Below are positions 45,326-54,755 of a DNA stretch of 64,000 bases, one piece after another. The stretch's first letter is position 1. Each line of letters begins with the position of its first letter. Made by a program: the position numbers and the translations under genes. Below the pieces are notes generated by a model, which saw only the letters and a list, made by a program, of their open reading frames with translations, ran no database searches and was not told the origin of the DNA. This DNA is from Pseudomonadota bacterium (GTDB lineage: Bacteria; Pseudomonadota; Alphaproteobacteria; Rhizobiales; Xanthobacteraceae): assembly GCA_023387735.1 (NCBI GenBank), contig JAEWHP010000049.1, positions 1-64,000 on the forward strand, given 5' to 3'.

Positions 45326-46413
45326 ATGAAACATTCGTCGATCCGAAAATTTGCATTGATTGGCATTTGGATTCCGCTCTGCCTCCTGGCCTCCCCCCTC
45401 TCCCTGTCAGTGCACAGGAAGTCTGGAAGGTCGATGAAAAGCTTCTCGGAAAAGCCAAAGATGGCGGCTTCAAAAAGTCCGAGGACGCCAGCGGCATCGC
45501 CTGCGATCGCAGTTCGGGATTTCCGCGGCTCTGCCTGGTGGCCGATGACGAAACGCAAGGCGCCCAGATCGTCATATTGAAGGATGAAAAGCTGGTCGCA
45601 GGCGATTTCATCAGGTTGACGAACGCGCAACATGACGGCAAGCCGCTCGAACTCGATGCGGAAGCCGTCGCTTTCGATGGCGGCTCGTTCTACGTTGTCG
45701 GCTCGCATGGGCGGGCGCGTCACGTCGACGATCCCAGCGAGGAAGCGAAAAACAACGCAAAAGCAGAAGCGACGCGGCAGATCTTCCGTATCACGCTGGA
45801 TACCACCAGCGTCGACATGAAGAATGGGAAACTCGTTTCGCAGCCGGCGATCAAGCGATCCACCGACCTCATCGGCATCCTGCAGCGACAGCCCGACCTG
45901 TCGTCATCCTTTGACCGGGAGCTCGCCGAGAACGGCTTGACCGTCGAAGGCGTGGCCGTCCGTGAGGGCCGAATGTACATCGGCATGCGCGGTCCGGTGC
46001 TTGGAACGGAGGCCGCCGTACTGTCAGTTCCGTTATCGGCCATTTTTGAGGATCAACAAACGTCGACGAAGCTGCACAGGCTTGCCTTCGAAACCGATAC
46101 GCTCGGCAAGCCGCGCGGCGTACGCGACATCATCCGATACGCAAACGGCTTTCTGGTATTGGCCGGACCGTTGAACGATCCGCCGGATGATCGCGAAATT
46201 CAGCCGAGCGACTATTCCATCTATGAATGGGACGGAGCCGGCGTTCTGGAGCGGGTCAGACACATCCCGGCATTCGGCAGGAAAGTCAAACCCGAGGCAT
46301 TGTTGCCGCTGGACGGCGATAGGCAGCGGGGGCGCGTTTTAATCCTGTTCGATGGGCCGGAGGAAGGAGCGCCAAGACCTTTCGAGGTAACGCTGAAGAA
46401 GATCGCACCCTAG
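45326..46413 (+). CDS. DUF3616 family exported protein, frameshifted near the start
   Basis: The mature domain (GIACDRSSGFPRLCLVADDE, ELDAEAVAFDGGSFYVVGSH, GLTVEGVAVREGRMYIGMRG) matches DUF3616, a beta-propeller-like family of unknown function, about 335 residues long. A good signal peptide (MKHSSIRKFALIGIWIPLCL) starts at 45326 but is in a different frame. One extra C in the C6 tract at 45393-45398 would join them as LLASPPLPVSA before QEVW, with a proper cleavage site. As written, the exported form cannot be made; translation could start at 45367 (MDSALPPG), lacking the signal. This is either a sequencing error, a pseudogene or a slippage-controlled gene. Confidence 0.8.
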
Positions 46414-46460
46414 ACCAGTCGCCGCCGCCAGAAGGCAGATAAGTAATTTGCCGACCTGGA

Positions 46461-47204
46461 CTAATGGCGCAGGATCTGGCTCAGGAACAACTTCGTCCGC
46501 GCGTGCTGCGGGTTGGCGAAGAAGTTTTGCGGCGTATTCGACTCGATCACCTGACCGGCGTCCATGAAGACGACGCGGTTGGCGACCTCGCGGGCAAATC
46601 CCATTTCGTGGGTGACGACCAGCATCGTCATGCCCTCTTTGGCGAGATCGACCATGGTGTCGAGCACTTCCTTGACCATTTCAGGGTCGAGCGCCGAGGT
46701 CGGCTCGTCGAACAGCATCACCTTCGGGTTCATGGTCAGCGCGCGCGCGATCGCCACGCGCTGTTGCTGTCCGCCTGACATCTGGCCCGGATACTTGTTG
46801 GCCTGATGCGGAATCTTGACCCGCTCGAGATACTTCATTGCCGTCGCCTCGGCGTCCTTCTTGGGGATGTTGCGCACCCAGATCGGCGCCAGCGTGCAGT
46901 TCTCCAGCACGGTCAGATGCGGGAACAGGTTGAAGCTCTGGAACACCATGCCGACCTCGCGCCGGACTTCGTCCACGCGCCGCAGGTTCGGCCCAAGCTC
47001 GATGCCTTCGACGACGATCCGGCCTTCCTGGAATTCCTCCAGCGCGTTGATGCAGCGGATCAGCGTCGACTTGCCGGATCCCGACGGGCCGCAGATCACG
47101 ATGCGCTCGCCCTTGGCGACATCGAGGTTGATGTCACGCAGCACATGAAAGTCGCCGTACCATTTGTTGAGCGCGTTGATGCCGACGATCGAGTTTGCAG
47201 CCAT
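46461..47204 (-). CDS. aapP: General L-amino-acid ABC transporter, ATPase
   Basis: A 247-residue ATP-binding subunit: Walker A CGPSGSGKST, Q loop, signature MSGGQQQRVAIARAL, Walker B VMLFDEPTSALD and the switch histidine in VVTHEMGF. It powers uptake by AapQ/AapM. It is the last gene of the leftward aapJQMP operon, 10 bases after aapM. It converges with the DUF3616 gene, with no obvious terminator in the 47 bases between. Confidence 0.95.
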   Translation of the reverse strand: MAANSIVGINALNKWYGDFHVLRDINLDVAKGERIVICGPSGSGKSTLIRCINALEEFQEGRIVVEGIELGPNLRRVDEVRREVGMVFQSFNLFPHLTVLENCTLAPIWVRNIPKKDAEATAMKYLERVKIPHQANKYPGQMSGGQQQRVAIARALTMNPKVMLFDEPTSALDPEMVKEVLDTMVDLAKEGMTMLVVTHEMGFAREVANRVVFMDAGQVIESNTPQNFFANPQHARTKLFLSQILRH

Positions 47205-47214
47205 GGTGATGTAC

Positions 47215-48726
47215 TCAGTTGCGACGATGCGCGTTCAGCCTGTTCTCGACGAACAGCGAGTAACGCGACATCCCGAAGCAGAAGGCGAAGTAGATGATCC
47301 CCGTGAAGGCGAAGCCCGTGAACAGCGTCGTGGGCGTCGACCAGACGGGATCGGAGAAAGATGCGCGGAGCTGCCCGAGCAGGTCGAACAGCGCCACGAT
47401 CGAAACCAGCGATGTGTCCTTGAACAGCGCGATGAAGCTGTTGACGAGGCCAGGGATCACATGGCGCAGCGCCTGCGGCATCACGATCAGCGCCGTGGTC
47501 TTGGCCCAGGATAGCCCGAGCGCGCTCGCCGCCTCGCCCTGCCCGCGCGGGATCGCCGCCAGGCCGCCGCGGATCACCTCGGCCTGGTAGGCGCCCGCGA
47601 ACAGCGCGATGCCGATCAGCGCGCGCACCAATCCATCGATGGTGAAGCCGGTCGGCACGAACAGCGGCAGCATGTAGGTTGCGAAGAACAGCACGGTAAT
47701 GAGCGGGACGCCGCGCCAGAACTCGATGAAGGCGATCGAGAAGATCCGGATCAGCGGAATGGCCGAGCGCCGGCCGAGCGCCAGCGCGATCCCGACCGGC
47801 ATCGAGGCGACGATGCCGACCACCGACACGACCAGCGTTACCAGGAGGCCGCCCCAGAGCCGCGTATCCACCACCGGCAATCCGCCGCGATCGAGCCCCA
47901 TCACCGCGATCACGACGGCGATGCCGGCAAAGATTGCGAGCGTGATGCCGACGGCCCGGGCGCTTCGGCTCAGCCAGAACACCAGCGCCGACACGATCGC
48001 GGCAGTTGCCACGAGGTCGGCCCAGACCGGACGGCCATAGGCCTGGATCTGGTCGCGCAGCCAGGTCAGCGGCAGAAGTATCCAGCCAACCGCCGTGCTG
48101 ATCAACTCGAGCAGCTTGCCGATCAGCCACAACAGCGGCCCAACGAAGGCTGTCCCCTCCCCTGCTGCAGCGAGCTTTCTTCCGCCATCGGCGATGCTGT
48201 CATTGAAGCCTGAAAGAATCCCGGCCGTCCAGCTGACGCCGAAGCCGCGCAGTCCGCCGCCGCTCAGCAGGAAAAAGGCGACGACGGGGAATGCCAGGAA
48301 GAACAGGATGGCATTGGGAGCCTTGCCCGGCAGCCGCGGAATCAGCAGCGGCACCAGCAGGATGGCGGCGAGAAGAAAGACGAGGTTGACCCGCCAGCGT
48401 TCAGCCTCGGGATAGAATCCATAGATGAACTGCGAGAACTTGGCCTGGATGAACGGCCAGCAGGCGCCGACCACGTCTCCGGGATTTTTCGGGAGGCAGG
48501 CAGTGCGGTCCGTGCCGGTCCACACCGCGTCGATCAGCGTGAATCTTATCGTGGGCACCAGCAGGAACCACAACAGCAGCGCGCATACGATGGTGACCAG
48601 GATATTGGACGGCGAATTGAACAGCCGCGTGCGCAGGAAGCCGATGAAGCCCGTAGTCTTCACCGGTGCCGGCCGCTCCGGCATCAGCTCCTGGCGAACG
48701 AAGACAGATGATGGGGTATCGCTCAT
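47215..48726 (-). CDS. aapM: General L-amino-acid ABC transporter, permease M (long form)
   Basis: A 503-residue permease. The C-terminal 220 residues form the His/Glu/Gln-type permease core, with the ATPase-contact loop EVIRGGLAAIPRGQGEAASA. The N-terminal part has the usual AapM helices (ILVTIVCALLLWFLLVPTIR) and a cysteine-containing loop (TACLPKNPGDVVGACWPF). The stretch from about 155 to 275, with GGLRGFGVSWTAGILSGF and extra hydrophobic helices, makes it some 110-120 residues longer than rhizobial AapM as I know it. The start ATG overlaps the aapQ stop by 3 bases (ATGA). Confidence 0.92.
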   Translation of the reverse strand: MSDTPSSVFVRQELMPERPAPVKTTGFIGFLRTRLFNSPSNILVTIVCALLLWFLLVPTIRFTLIDAVWTGTDRTACLPKNPGDVVGACWPFIQAKFSQFIYGFYPEAERWRVNLVFLLAAILLVPLLIPRLPGKAPNAILFFLAFPVVAFFLLSGGGLRGFGVSWTAGILSGFNDSIADGGRKLAAAGEGTAFVGPLLWLIGKLLELISTAVGWILLPLTWLRDQIQAYGRPVWADLVATAAIVSALVFWLSRSARAVGITLAIFAGIAVVIAVMGLDRGGLPVVDTRLWGGLLVTLVVSVVGIVASMPVGIALALGRRSAIPLIRIFSIAFIEFWRGVPLITVLFFATYMLPLFVPTGFTIDGLVRALIGIALFAGAYQAEVIRGGLAAIPRGQGEAASALGLSWAKTTALIVMPQALRHVIPGLVNSFIALFKDTSLVSIVALFDLLGQLRASFSDPVWSTPTTLFTGFAFTGIIYFAFCFGMSRYSLFVENRLNAHRRN

Positions 48727-49928
48727 CCGCCCATGCTCCGGCTGATCCGCCATCCATAGAAACTCATGATCGCGCTCGTCACCAGCGAGATCAGGAGATA
48801 GACGCCCATGGTGATGCCGATGATTTCGATCGCCTGCCCGGTCTGGCTCAGCGTCGTTCCCGCGAACACCGAAACCAGGTCGGGATAGCCGATCGCCACC
48901 GCCAGCGAGGAGTTCTTGGTCAGGTTGAGGTACTGGTTGGTGAGCGGCGGCAGGATCACGCGCATCGCCTGCGGGATCACGATCAGCCGCAGCACCGCAC
49001 CGCGCTGCAGCCCAAGCGAGGAGCCGGCTTCCATCTGGCCCTTGTGCACGGACTGAATGCCCGCGCGCACGATCTCGGCGATGAAGGCCGCGGTGTAGGT
49101 CGCCAGCGCCAGCGTCAACGCCACGAACTCAGGTATCACGCGCGAGCCGCCGGCGAAGTTGAATCCCTTGAGCACGGGCAATTCGAACGTAACCGGCGCG
49201 CCGAAGATCAGCGCGCTGACCACCGGCAACCCGATTAGCAAGCCGAGCGCGTAGGGCCAGACCTTGATCAGCTTGCCGCTCTGGAACAACTGCCGGCGCG
49301 AATAACGCCACAGCGCGATCGCCGCCACGATCGCCACCAGCAGCGCAACGACGAACGGCTCAAACCCGGCGGTGCCGATCGGCTTTGGGATCACCAGGCC
49401 GCGGTTGCTGAGGAAGAAACTGTCGAAGACGGAGATGCTCTGCCGCGGATTGGGCAATGCCGCGAGCACGGCGAGGTACCAGAACAGGATCTGGAACAGG
49501 ACCGGCAGGTTTCGGATCAGTTCGACGTAACCGCCCGCGATCCGTGACAGCAGCCAGTTCGGCGACAGCCGGCCAAGGGCTACGATGAAACCGATGATCG
49601 TGGCGAAGAAGATGCCGATCACCGAGACCAGCAGCGTGTTGAGCAGGCCGACCAGGAACACACGGGTGTAGCTGTCCGAGCCCGAGTACGGGATCAGGTT
49701 CTGGCTGACGTCAAACCCCGCGGTATTGGCCAGGAATCCAAAGCCCGCGGTGATCCGCTGCGCCTGCAGATTGGCGCGGGCATTGGCGACGATCTCATAA
49801 CAGACCCAGGCGAGCGCAGCGACGAACAGGAGCTGGAGCACGAAGCCGCTCCAGCCCGCCCGTCCGCCGAGCGCCCGCTGCAGCTTTGGAAGTAGCTGCG
49901 ACGGCGGTTTTCGGGGTTCGATCGACAT
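48723..49928 (-). CDS. aapQ: General L-amino-acid ABC transporter, permease Q
   Basis: A 401-residue permease partner of AapM. It has N-terminal helix FVLQLLFVAALAWVCYEIVA, LARAN/NLQAQRITAGFGFL, the segment YVELIRNLPVLFQILFWYLA and the coupling loop EIVRAGIQSVHKGQMEAGSS near residue 295. The two permeases form the hetero-dimeric channel of this broad-range uptake system. It lies 21 bases after aapJ and is translationally coupled to aapM. Confidence 0.95.
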   Translation of the reverse strand: MSIEPRKPPSQLLPKLQRALGGRAGWSGFVLQLLFVAALAWVCYEIVANARANLQAQRITAGFGFLANTAGFDVSQNLIPYSGSDSYTRVFLVGLLNTLLVSVIGIFFATIIGFIVALGRLSPNWLLSRIAGGYVELIRNLPVLFQILFWYLAVLAALPNPRQSISVFDSFFLSNRGLVIPKPIGTAGFEPFVVALLVAIVAAIALWRYSRRQLFQSGKLIKVWPYALGLLIGLPVVSALIFGAPVTFELPVLKGFNFAGGSRVIPEFVALTLALATYTAAFIAEIVRAGIQSVHKGQMEAGSSLGLQRGAVLRLIVIPQAMRVILPPLTNQYLNLTKNSSLAVAIGYPDLVSVFAGTTLSQTGQAIEIIGITMGVYLLISLVTSAIMSFYGWRISRSMGG

Positions 49929-49949
49929 CGCCGCAGCCCCCGCGTGGGA

Positions 49950-50966
49950 TCAGCGGATCGGCGGCGCGTACTGGATACCGCCCTTGTTCCAGAGGTTGTT
50001 GAGGCCACGGGCGATTTGCAGCTTGGAACCGGAACCGACATTGCGCTCGAAGGACTCGCCATAATTGCCCGTTGCCTTCACGATCCGCAACAGCCAGTCC
50101 TTGGTCAGGCCGAGCTGTTCGCCGAGATTGCCGTCGGTGCCGAAAGCGCGCTTCAGCTCGGGCTTGTCGGACTTGGCCATTTCATCGGCATTCTTCTGGG
50201 TGATGCCGAGCTCTTCGGCGCCGACCATCGCAAACAGCGTCCATTTGACGATGTCGAACCACTGATCGTCGCCGTGACGGACCATCGGCCCGAGCGGCTC
50301 CTTTGAGATCACCTCGGGCAGCACGACGTGATCGGCGGGGTTCGCGACCTTCAGGCGCTCGGCGTAGAGCTGCGAGACGTCGGAAGTGAAGACGTCGCAG
50401 CGGCCGGATTCATAGGCCTTGACGGTTTCGTCGGCGGTGCCGAACGCGATCACCTCGTACTTCATGTTGTTGCCCTTGAAGTAGTCGGCGAGGTTCTGTT
50501 CGGTCGTGGTGCCGGTCTGCACGCAGACCGATGCGCTGTTCAATTCGAGCGCCGAATTGACCTTCAGCGACTTTTTCACCAGGAAGCCCTGGCCGTCGTA
50601 ATAGGTGACGCCGGTGAAGTTGGCGCCGAGCGAGGTGTCGCGCGACAGCGTCCAGGTGGTGTTGCGCGACAGCACGTCGATCTCGCCCGACTGCAGCGCG
50701 GTGAAGCGGTCCTTGGCCGACAGCGGCACGAACTTGATCTTGGTCGCATCGTTGAAAATGGCCGCAGCGATCGCCCGGCAGATGTCGACGTCGAGGCCGG
50801 TCCAGTTACCCTTGTCGTCCGGCGTCGAGAAGCCCGGCAGCCCCTGGCTGACGCCGCAGGACAGCATGCCGCGGTCCTTGACGGTCTTGAGGGTTTGCGC
50901 CGAAGCAGCCTGGGCCGAGAGACCGGCGGCAAGGGCAAGGGTAACAACCAGAGATACGCGTTTCAT
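49950..50966 (-). CDS. aapJ: General L-amino-acid ABC transporter, binding protein
   Basis: A 338-residue periplasmic binding protein (SBP family 3). A signal peptide of 23 residues ends ASA before QT. Then follow VKDRGMLSCGVSQGLPGFST and WTGLDVDICRAIAAAIFNDA, with TLSRDTSLGANFTGVTYYDG typical of AapJ. It binds many L-amino acids, chiefly polar ones, and starts the operon aapJQMP that feeds nitrogen-starved and bacteroid rhizobia. A palindrome at 51064-51093 lies about 100 bases upstream. Confidence 0.95.
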   Translation of the reverse strand: MKRVSLVVTLALAAGLSAQAASAQTLKTVKDRGMLSCGVSQGLPGFSTPDDKGNWTGLDVDICRAIAAAIFNDATKIKFVPLSAKDRFTALQSGEIDVLSRNTTWTLSRDTSLGANFTGVTYYDGQGFLVKKSLKVNSALELNSASVCVQTGTTTEQNLADYFKGNNMKYEVIAFGTADETVKAYESGRCDVFTSDVSQLYAERLKVANPADHVVLPEVISKEPLGPMVRHGDDQWFDIVKWTLFAMVGAEELGITQKNADEMAKSDKPELKRAFGTDGNLGEQLGLTKDWLLRIVKATGNYGESFERNVGSGSKLQIARGLNNLWNKGGIQYAPPIR

Positions 50967-51063
50967 GGGTTAGGCCTTTCAAGGGGTCGTCCAGAGATCG
51001 TTATTTAGGCAACGCCTGACGTCATTGGGCCAACCTGCTGATCCCCTGCTGAAAAAGCTTCAA

Positions 51064-51093
51064 ACCGACCTGCAGTTTGATGTGCAGTTCGGT
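51064..51093. promoter_or_regulatory. Inverted repeat upstream of aapJ
   Basis: ACCGACCTGCA and TGCAGTTCGGT form 11-base arms with one mismatch and an 8-base spacer, 98-127 bases upstream of the aapJ start. It could be an operator for a dimeric regulator or an RNA hairpin. No known nitrogen-regulator consensus was recognised. Confidence 0.4.
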
Positions 51094-51188
51094 CAGGCAG
51101 TGGGTCGGATATCGCGGCAGGCCCCTCAACTTGCAGCGATTGATAGTTGTCGCCCATCACAGAACGACTGGCGTGCCGGGTCAAGGGG

Positions 51189-51532
51189 TTGACTGGCGAC
51201 TTCCGTATCTTGTTATGAATTGCGCAGGCCAACGCCTGCCGCCGGCCACCTTATCCCTGATCGAGATGCGGCTGCGGCATAACGTCTTGGGTCAAGCAAG
51301 CCCACGGGTTTGGACTGTCCAACCCGCCATGAGCCCAAACCGGACCGGTCACTGGTCCATCCCGGCGGACTGGTCGCGGGGAGCCGGACAAAGAAGGTCA
51401 GAGCACGTCGTCAACCTTGGCGTGTTCGACGGCTCGGTCCCTAGCCTGTCGCCGAGCAGCCCCTCAACCGCCTACTGCGGTCCCCTCTTCCAAGGAGTGA
51501 CCGCCCGTTACCGGGCACAACCCCGGGTTTTT
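51189..51532 (+). ncRNA. Candidate small RNA with promoter and terminator
   Basis: TTGACT (51189-51194), an 18-base spacer and TTATGA (51213-51218) resemble a sigma-70 promoter. About 300 bases later the stem CCGGG/CCCGG with a loop of six is followed by T5 (51511-51532). The predicted transcript is about 51225-51532. No coding capacity with ribosome sites is evident inside. The terminator stem is short (5 pairs), so this is only a candidate. Confidence 0.3.
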
Positions 51533-51713
51533 GCGTATGGCGGCTTGCGACCGTAACCGCCCGTTCACCATGCTGGCGAAACCTGCCATCCGATCCGCCA
51601 AAAACCGCACTCCTCAAGCTCCCTTACACCTTTGATGCCTAGTCATTGGCGCGAGGGGTTGACCGTCATTGCCGTGCAAGTGGGACGTCCCGGCGTAAGA
51701 GTAAGTGTAGCGT

Positions 51714-52508
51714 ATGAATATCGCACGTGTCGTCGTTCTGACCATCGCGTTGAGCGCCGGTGGCGTAGCTGCCTATCTTGCTCGCGGGACCGAAGAAAAA
51801 TCGCGCCCTGTCGAACAACCGGTGGCGCAACTGCCGACAGCGGAAGTCCTGGTCGCGAAATCCGAGATCGGACTCGGCCAGGTGGTGAAGCCGGAGGATC
51901 TGCAATGGCAGGTCTGGCCGGCGGCAACCGCCAACGGCGGCGTGATCAACCGCGCCGGCAGAGCCGACGCCATCACCGAAATCGCCGGCTCGATCGCACG
52001 TGCTCCCTTCATCGCGGGTGAACCGATCCGCGAACAGAAGCTCGTCAAGGCCAACGGCTCCGGCTTCATGGCCGCGATCCTGCCGAGCGGCATGCGGGCG
52101 ATCTCGACCGAAATCTCGCCGGAAACCGGCGCCGGCGGATTCATCCTGCCCAACGATCGCGTCGACGTGATTCTGTCGAAGCGCGAGAAGAACCCCGACA
52201 GCAAGGGTGCTGACCTCGTGGTCGCGGAAATCATTCTCACCAATATCCGCGTGCTGGCGATCGATCAGGCCCCGAAGGAAAAAGAGGGCATCAACACGCT
52301 TCTCGGCAAGACCGCGACGCTGGAACTGAAACCCGAGCAGGCAGAGACGCTGGCGCGCGCACGCCAGGGCGGCACCCTGTCGCTCGCATTGCGCAGCATC
52401 ACCGACGTCAACGTGGCTGAAAGCCATTCCGACGAGCAACTCCTGAAGCGAAACGACCTCAACGTCATTCGCTACGGGGTCGCTAATCAAACGACGGCAC
52501 AGAAGTGA
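51714..52508 (+). CDS. cpaB: Flp pilus assembly protein CpaB (RcpC)
   Basis: A 264-residue protein with one N-terminal transmembrane helix (VVVLTIALSAGGVAAYLARG) and an SAF-type domain (VLVAKSEIGLGQVVKPEDLQ, GEPIREQKLV). The RcpC/CpaB domain (MRAISTEISPETGAGGFILP, NDRVDVILSKREKN) follows. It sits in the periplasm and works with the CpaC secretin of the Tad type IVc pilus. It is first in cpaBCDE, with 15 bases to cpaC. Confidence 0.93.
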   Translation: MNIARVVVLTIALSAGGVAAYLARGTEEKSRPVEQPVAQLPTAEVLVAKSEIGLGQVVKPEDLQWQVWPAATANGGVINRAGRADAITEIAGSIARAPFIAGEPIREQKLVKANGSGFMAAILPSGMRAISTEISPETGAGGFILPNDRVDVILSKREKNPDSKGADLVVAEIILTNIRVLAIDQAPKEKEGINTLLGKTATLELKPEQAETLARARQGGTLSLALRSITDVNVAESHSDEQLLKRNDLNVIRYGVANQTTAQK

Positions 52509-52523
52509 CCGAAAGGACGGGAA

Positions 52524-53981
52524 ATGAAGTTTGGGGAAATTCAGTCGGCGGTGCGAACCGTGGCCGCCGGCGCCGTGTTGTTGCCTGCCGTCGCCGTGCT
52601 GACGCTCGGGCCGCTGTTGCCGGTCACAGCGGCCGAGTCCGATAAAGATCCCGTCACGACGTCGGCCATCGCCTCGTCCGTCAAGACGCGCTTCCTCGCC
52701 CTCGGCGTCGGCAAGTCCGTGATCGTCGACCTGCCGCGCGACGTGAAGGACGTGCTGGTCGCCGATCCCAAGATCGCCAATGCGGTCGTTCGATCCTCGC
52801 AGCGCGCCTATGTCATCGGCGCCGCGGTCGGCCAGACCAACGTTGTGTTTTTCGATGCCGACGGCCAGCAGGTCGCTGCCTACGATATCGCGGTCAAGCG
52901 CGACCTCAACGGCGTGCGCGCCGCGCTGCGGCAGTCGATGCCTGGAATCCATATCGAGGGCGTCGGCGACAGCGTGCTGCTGACCGGCTCGGTATCGAGC
53001 CCGGTCGAAGCCCAGCAGGCCGGGGAGGTCGCTGCACGGCTGGTGGGCGGGCCCGAGAAGGTCGTCAACTCGATCGTGGTTCGCGGCCGCGACCAGGTGA
53101 TGTTGAAGGTGACTGTCGCCGAAGTCCGGCGCGATGTCGTCAAGCAGATGGGCATCGACCTCAGCGCCAAATTCAACGTCGGCAACACGAATGTGAGCTT
53201 CAACAATTCCAATCCCTTCACGGCAAACAGCGCGCCCCTGGTGCCCGATAATGGCCTTCTGGTTACAGGCGGCACGTCGGTCCAGGCCCTGCTCCGCGCC
53301 ATGGAAAAGGCCGGTGTCGTGAAGACGCTCGCCGAGCCCAACCTGACCGCGATCTCCGGCGAATCCGCAACGTTCATCTCGGGCGGTGAGTTTCCCATTC
53401 CGACCGGCGTGAGCTGCCAGACATCGACGACCGGTGTGATTTCAGGATGCGTCCAGACCGTCAGCTTCAAGAAATTCGGCATCTCTCTCAACTTCACGCC
53501 GGTGGTACTGTCCGAGGGTCGGATCAGCCTTCGCGTGATGACGGAAGTCTCGGAAGTCTCGACCGAAAACGCTCTGACGGGCGGGCAGAACGGAACTACC
53601 ATTCCCTCGATCAAGACACGCCGCGCCGAGACCACGCTGGAAATACCCTCCGGCGGCTCGATGGCGATGGCCGGCCTGATCCAGGAGCAAACCAAGCAGG
53701 CCATCAACGGCCTGCCGGGGCTTGATCAATTGCCGGTTCTGGGCGCGCTTTTCCGCAGCCAGGACTTCATCGACAACCAGACCGAACTGATGGTGCTGGT
53801 GACGCCCTACGTGGTCCGCGCCGTCGCGCAAAAAGAGCTGTCCCGTCCCGATGACGGGTTCGCGCCGGCGTCCGATTCCCAGACCACGCTGCTCGCCCGC
53901 ATCAACCGGACTTACGGACTTGTCGCCCGTGTCGACACCATTGGCGCACCCCAGGGCAATTTCGGTTTCATCATTGACTGA
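52524..53981 (+). CDS. cpaC: Flp pilus secretin CpaC (RcpA)
   Basis: A 485-residue outer-membrane secretin. It has a signal sequence (about 1-35) and an N-terminal pilus-specific domain (LGVGKSVIVDLPRDVKDVLV, DPKIANAVVRSSQRAYVIG). A BON-like part (VLLTGSVSSPVEAQQAGEVA) precedes the secretin core with ISGESATFISGGEFPIP, LNFTPVVLSEGRISLRVM and MAMAGLIQEQTKQAINGLPG. The multimer is the exit pore of the Flp pilus. GGAC/GGGA lies before the ATG. Confidence 0.94.
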   Translation: MKFGEIQSAVRTVAAGAVLLPAVAVLTLGPLLPVTAAESDKDPVTTSAIASSVKTRFLALGVGKSVIVDLPRDVKDVLVADPKIANAVVRSSQRAYVIGAAVGQTNVVFFDADGQQVAAYDIAVKRDLNGVRAALRQSMPGIHIEGVGDSVLLTGSVSSPVEAQQAGEVAARLVGGPEKVVNSIVVRGRDQVMLKVTVAEVRRDVVKQMGIDLSAKFNVGNTNVSFNNSNPFTANSAPLVPDNGLLVTGGTSVQALLRAMEKAGVVKTLAEPNLTAISGESATFISGGEFPIPTGVSCQTSTTGVISGCVQTVSFKKFGISLNFTPVVLSEGRISLRVMTEVSEVSTENALTGGQNGTTIPSIKTRRAETTLEIPSGGSMAMAGLIQEQTKQAINGLPGLDQLPVLGALFRSQDFIDNQTELMVLVTPYVVRAVAQKELSRPDDGFAPASDSQTTLLARINRTYGLVARVDTIGAPQGNFGFIID

Positions 53982-54020
53982 GGGGGAAGCGCGCCACCGC
54001 GCCGCGACGAGGACAGAACG

Positions 54021-54755
54021 ATGACGAAAAGAAAGCCGCTCTACCCCTTCAGCACCGCGCGACTGGCGAGCGCCATTCTTGGCCTGTCGGTGCTCGGCGC
54101 CTGCAACCAGACGACCGAAATCGTGACGGCCAGCGTGCCCAACGATTATCGTCACCGGCATCCGATCGCGGTGACGGAAGCCGACCGTTCGATCGTCGTG
54201 TTCGTCGGCCGTGGGCGCGGCGGCCTCTCCGGCCCGCAGCACACCGACGTCATGGGAATGGCGCACACCTGGGTCCGCGAGGGTACCGGCGCGATCATCG
54301 CCGATGTGCCGATCGACACCCCGAACGCGCGCGCAGCCGCAGCTTCGTACGGCGAGATCCGGTCGGTGCTGATGGCGGGCGGCGTGCCCTCGCGCGCCAT
54401 CATGCTGCGGCACTACCGCCCCGACGATCCCCGGACCCTGCCGACGATCAAGCTGAGCTATCCGAAGATTTCGGCCGTCGCAGGTCCCTGTGGCCTGTGG
54501 CCGGATGACCTCGGCCCGAACATCGACAATCCCGGCTACAACGAGAACAGGCCCTACCACAATTTCGGTTGCGCCACCCAGCGCAACCTCGCCGCGATGA
54601 TCGACAATCCGGCGGATCTGGAACAACCGCGCCCCGAAACACCTGCCTACACGTCGCGGCGAAACATCGCCTTTGAGAAATTCCGCAAGGGCAACCCCAC
54701 CTCGACCGTCTATCCCGAAGCCGAAAAGGCCAAACTGAGCGATACAGGCAAATGA
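54021..54755 (+). CDS. cpaD: Pilus assembly lipoprotein CpaD
   Basis: A 244-residue CpaD-family protein. The lipobox LSVLGAC is near residue 34, then DYRHRHPIAVTEADRSIVVF (typical CpaD opening), ARAAAASYGEIRSVLMAGGV, CGLWPDDLGPNIDN and NFGCATQRNLAAMIDNPADL. It probably acts as a pilotin or periplasmic stabiliser for the CpaC secretin. Its stop overlaps the cpaE start (ATGA), implying coupled translation. Confidence 0.92.
   Translation: MTKRKPLYPFSTARLASAILGLSVLGACNQTTEIVTASVPNDYRHRHPIAVTEADRSIVVFVGRGRGGLSGPQHTDVMGMAHTWVREGTGAIIADVPIDTPNARAAAASYGEIRSVLMAGGVPSRAIMLRHYRPDDPRTLPTIKLSYPKISAVAGPCGLWPDDLGPNIDNPGYNENRPYHNFGCATQRNLAAMIDNPADLEQPRPETPAYTSRRNIAFEKFRKGNPTSTVYPEAEKAKLSDTGK

Larger units (their letters stand above)
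50967..51713. other. Long intergenic region between aapJ and cpaB
   Basis: About 750 bases without a supportable protein gene. It contains an inverted repeat at 51064-51093, and a promoter-like and terminator-like pair (51189-51218 and 51511-51532) that could bound a small RNA. No pilin (flp/pilA) gene, which often precedes cpaB, is present. Confidence 0.5.

Noticed and set aside
51077..51556. 159-codon open frame in the aapJ-cpaB gap
   Set aside because: No ribosome site, no codon bias, overlaps candidate promoter and terminator elements.
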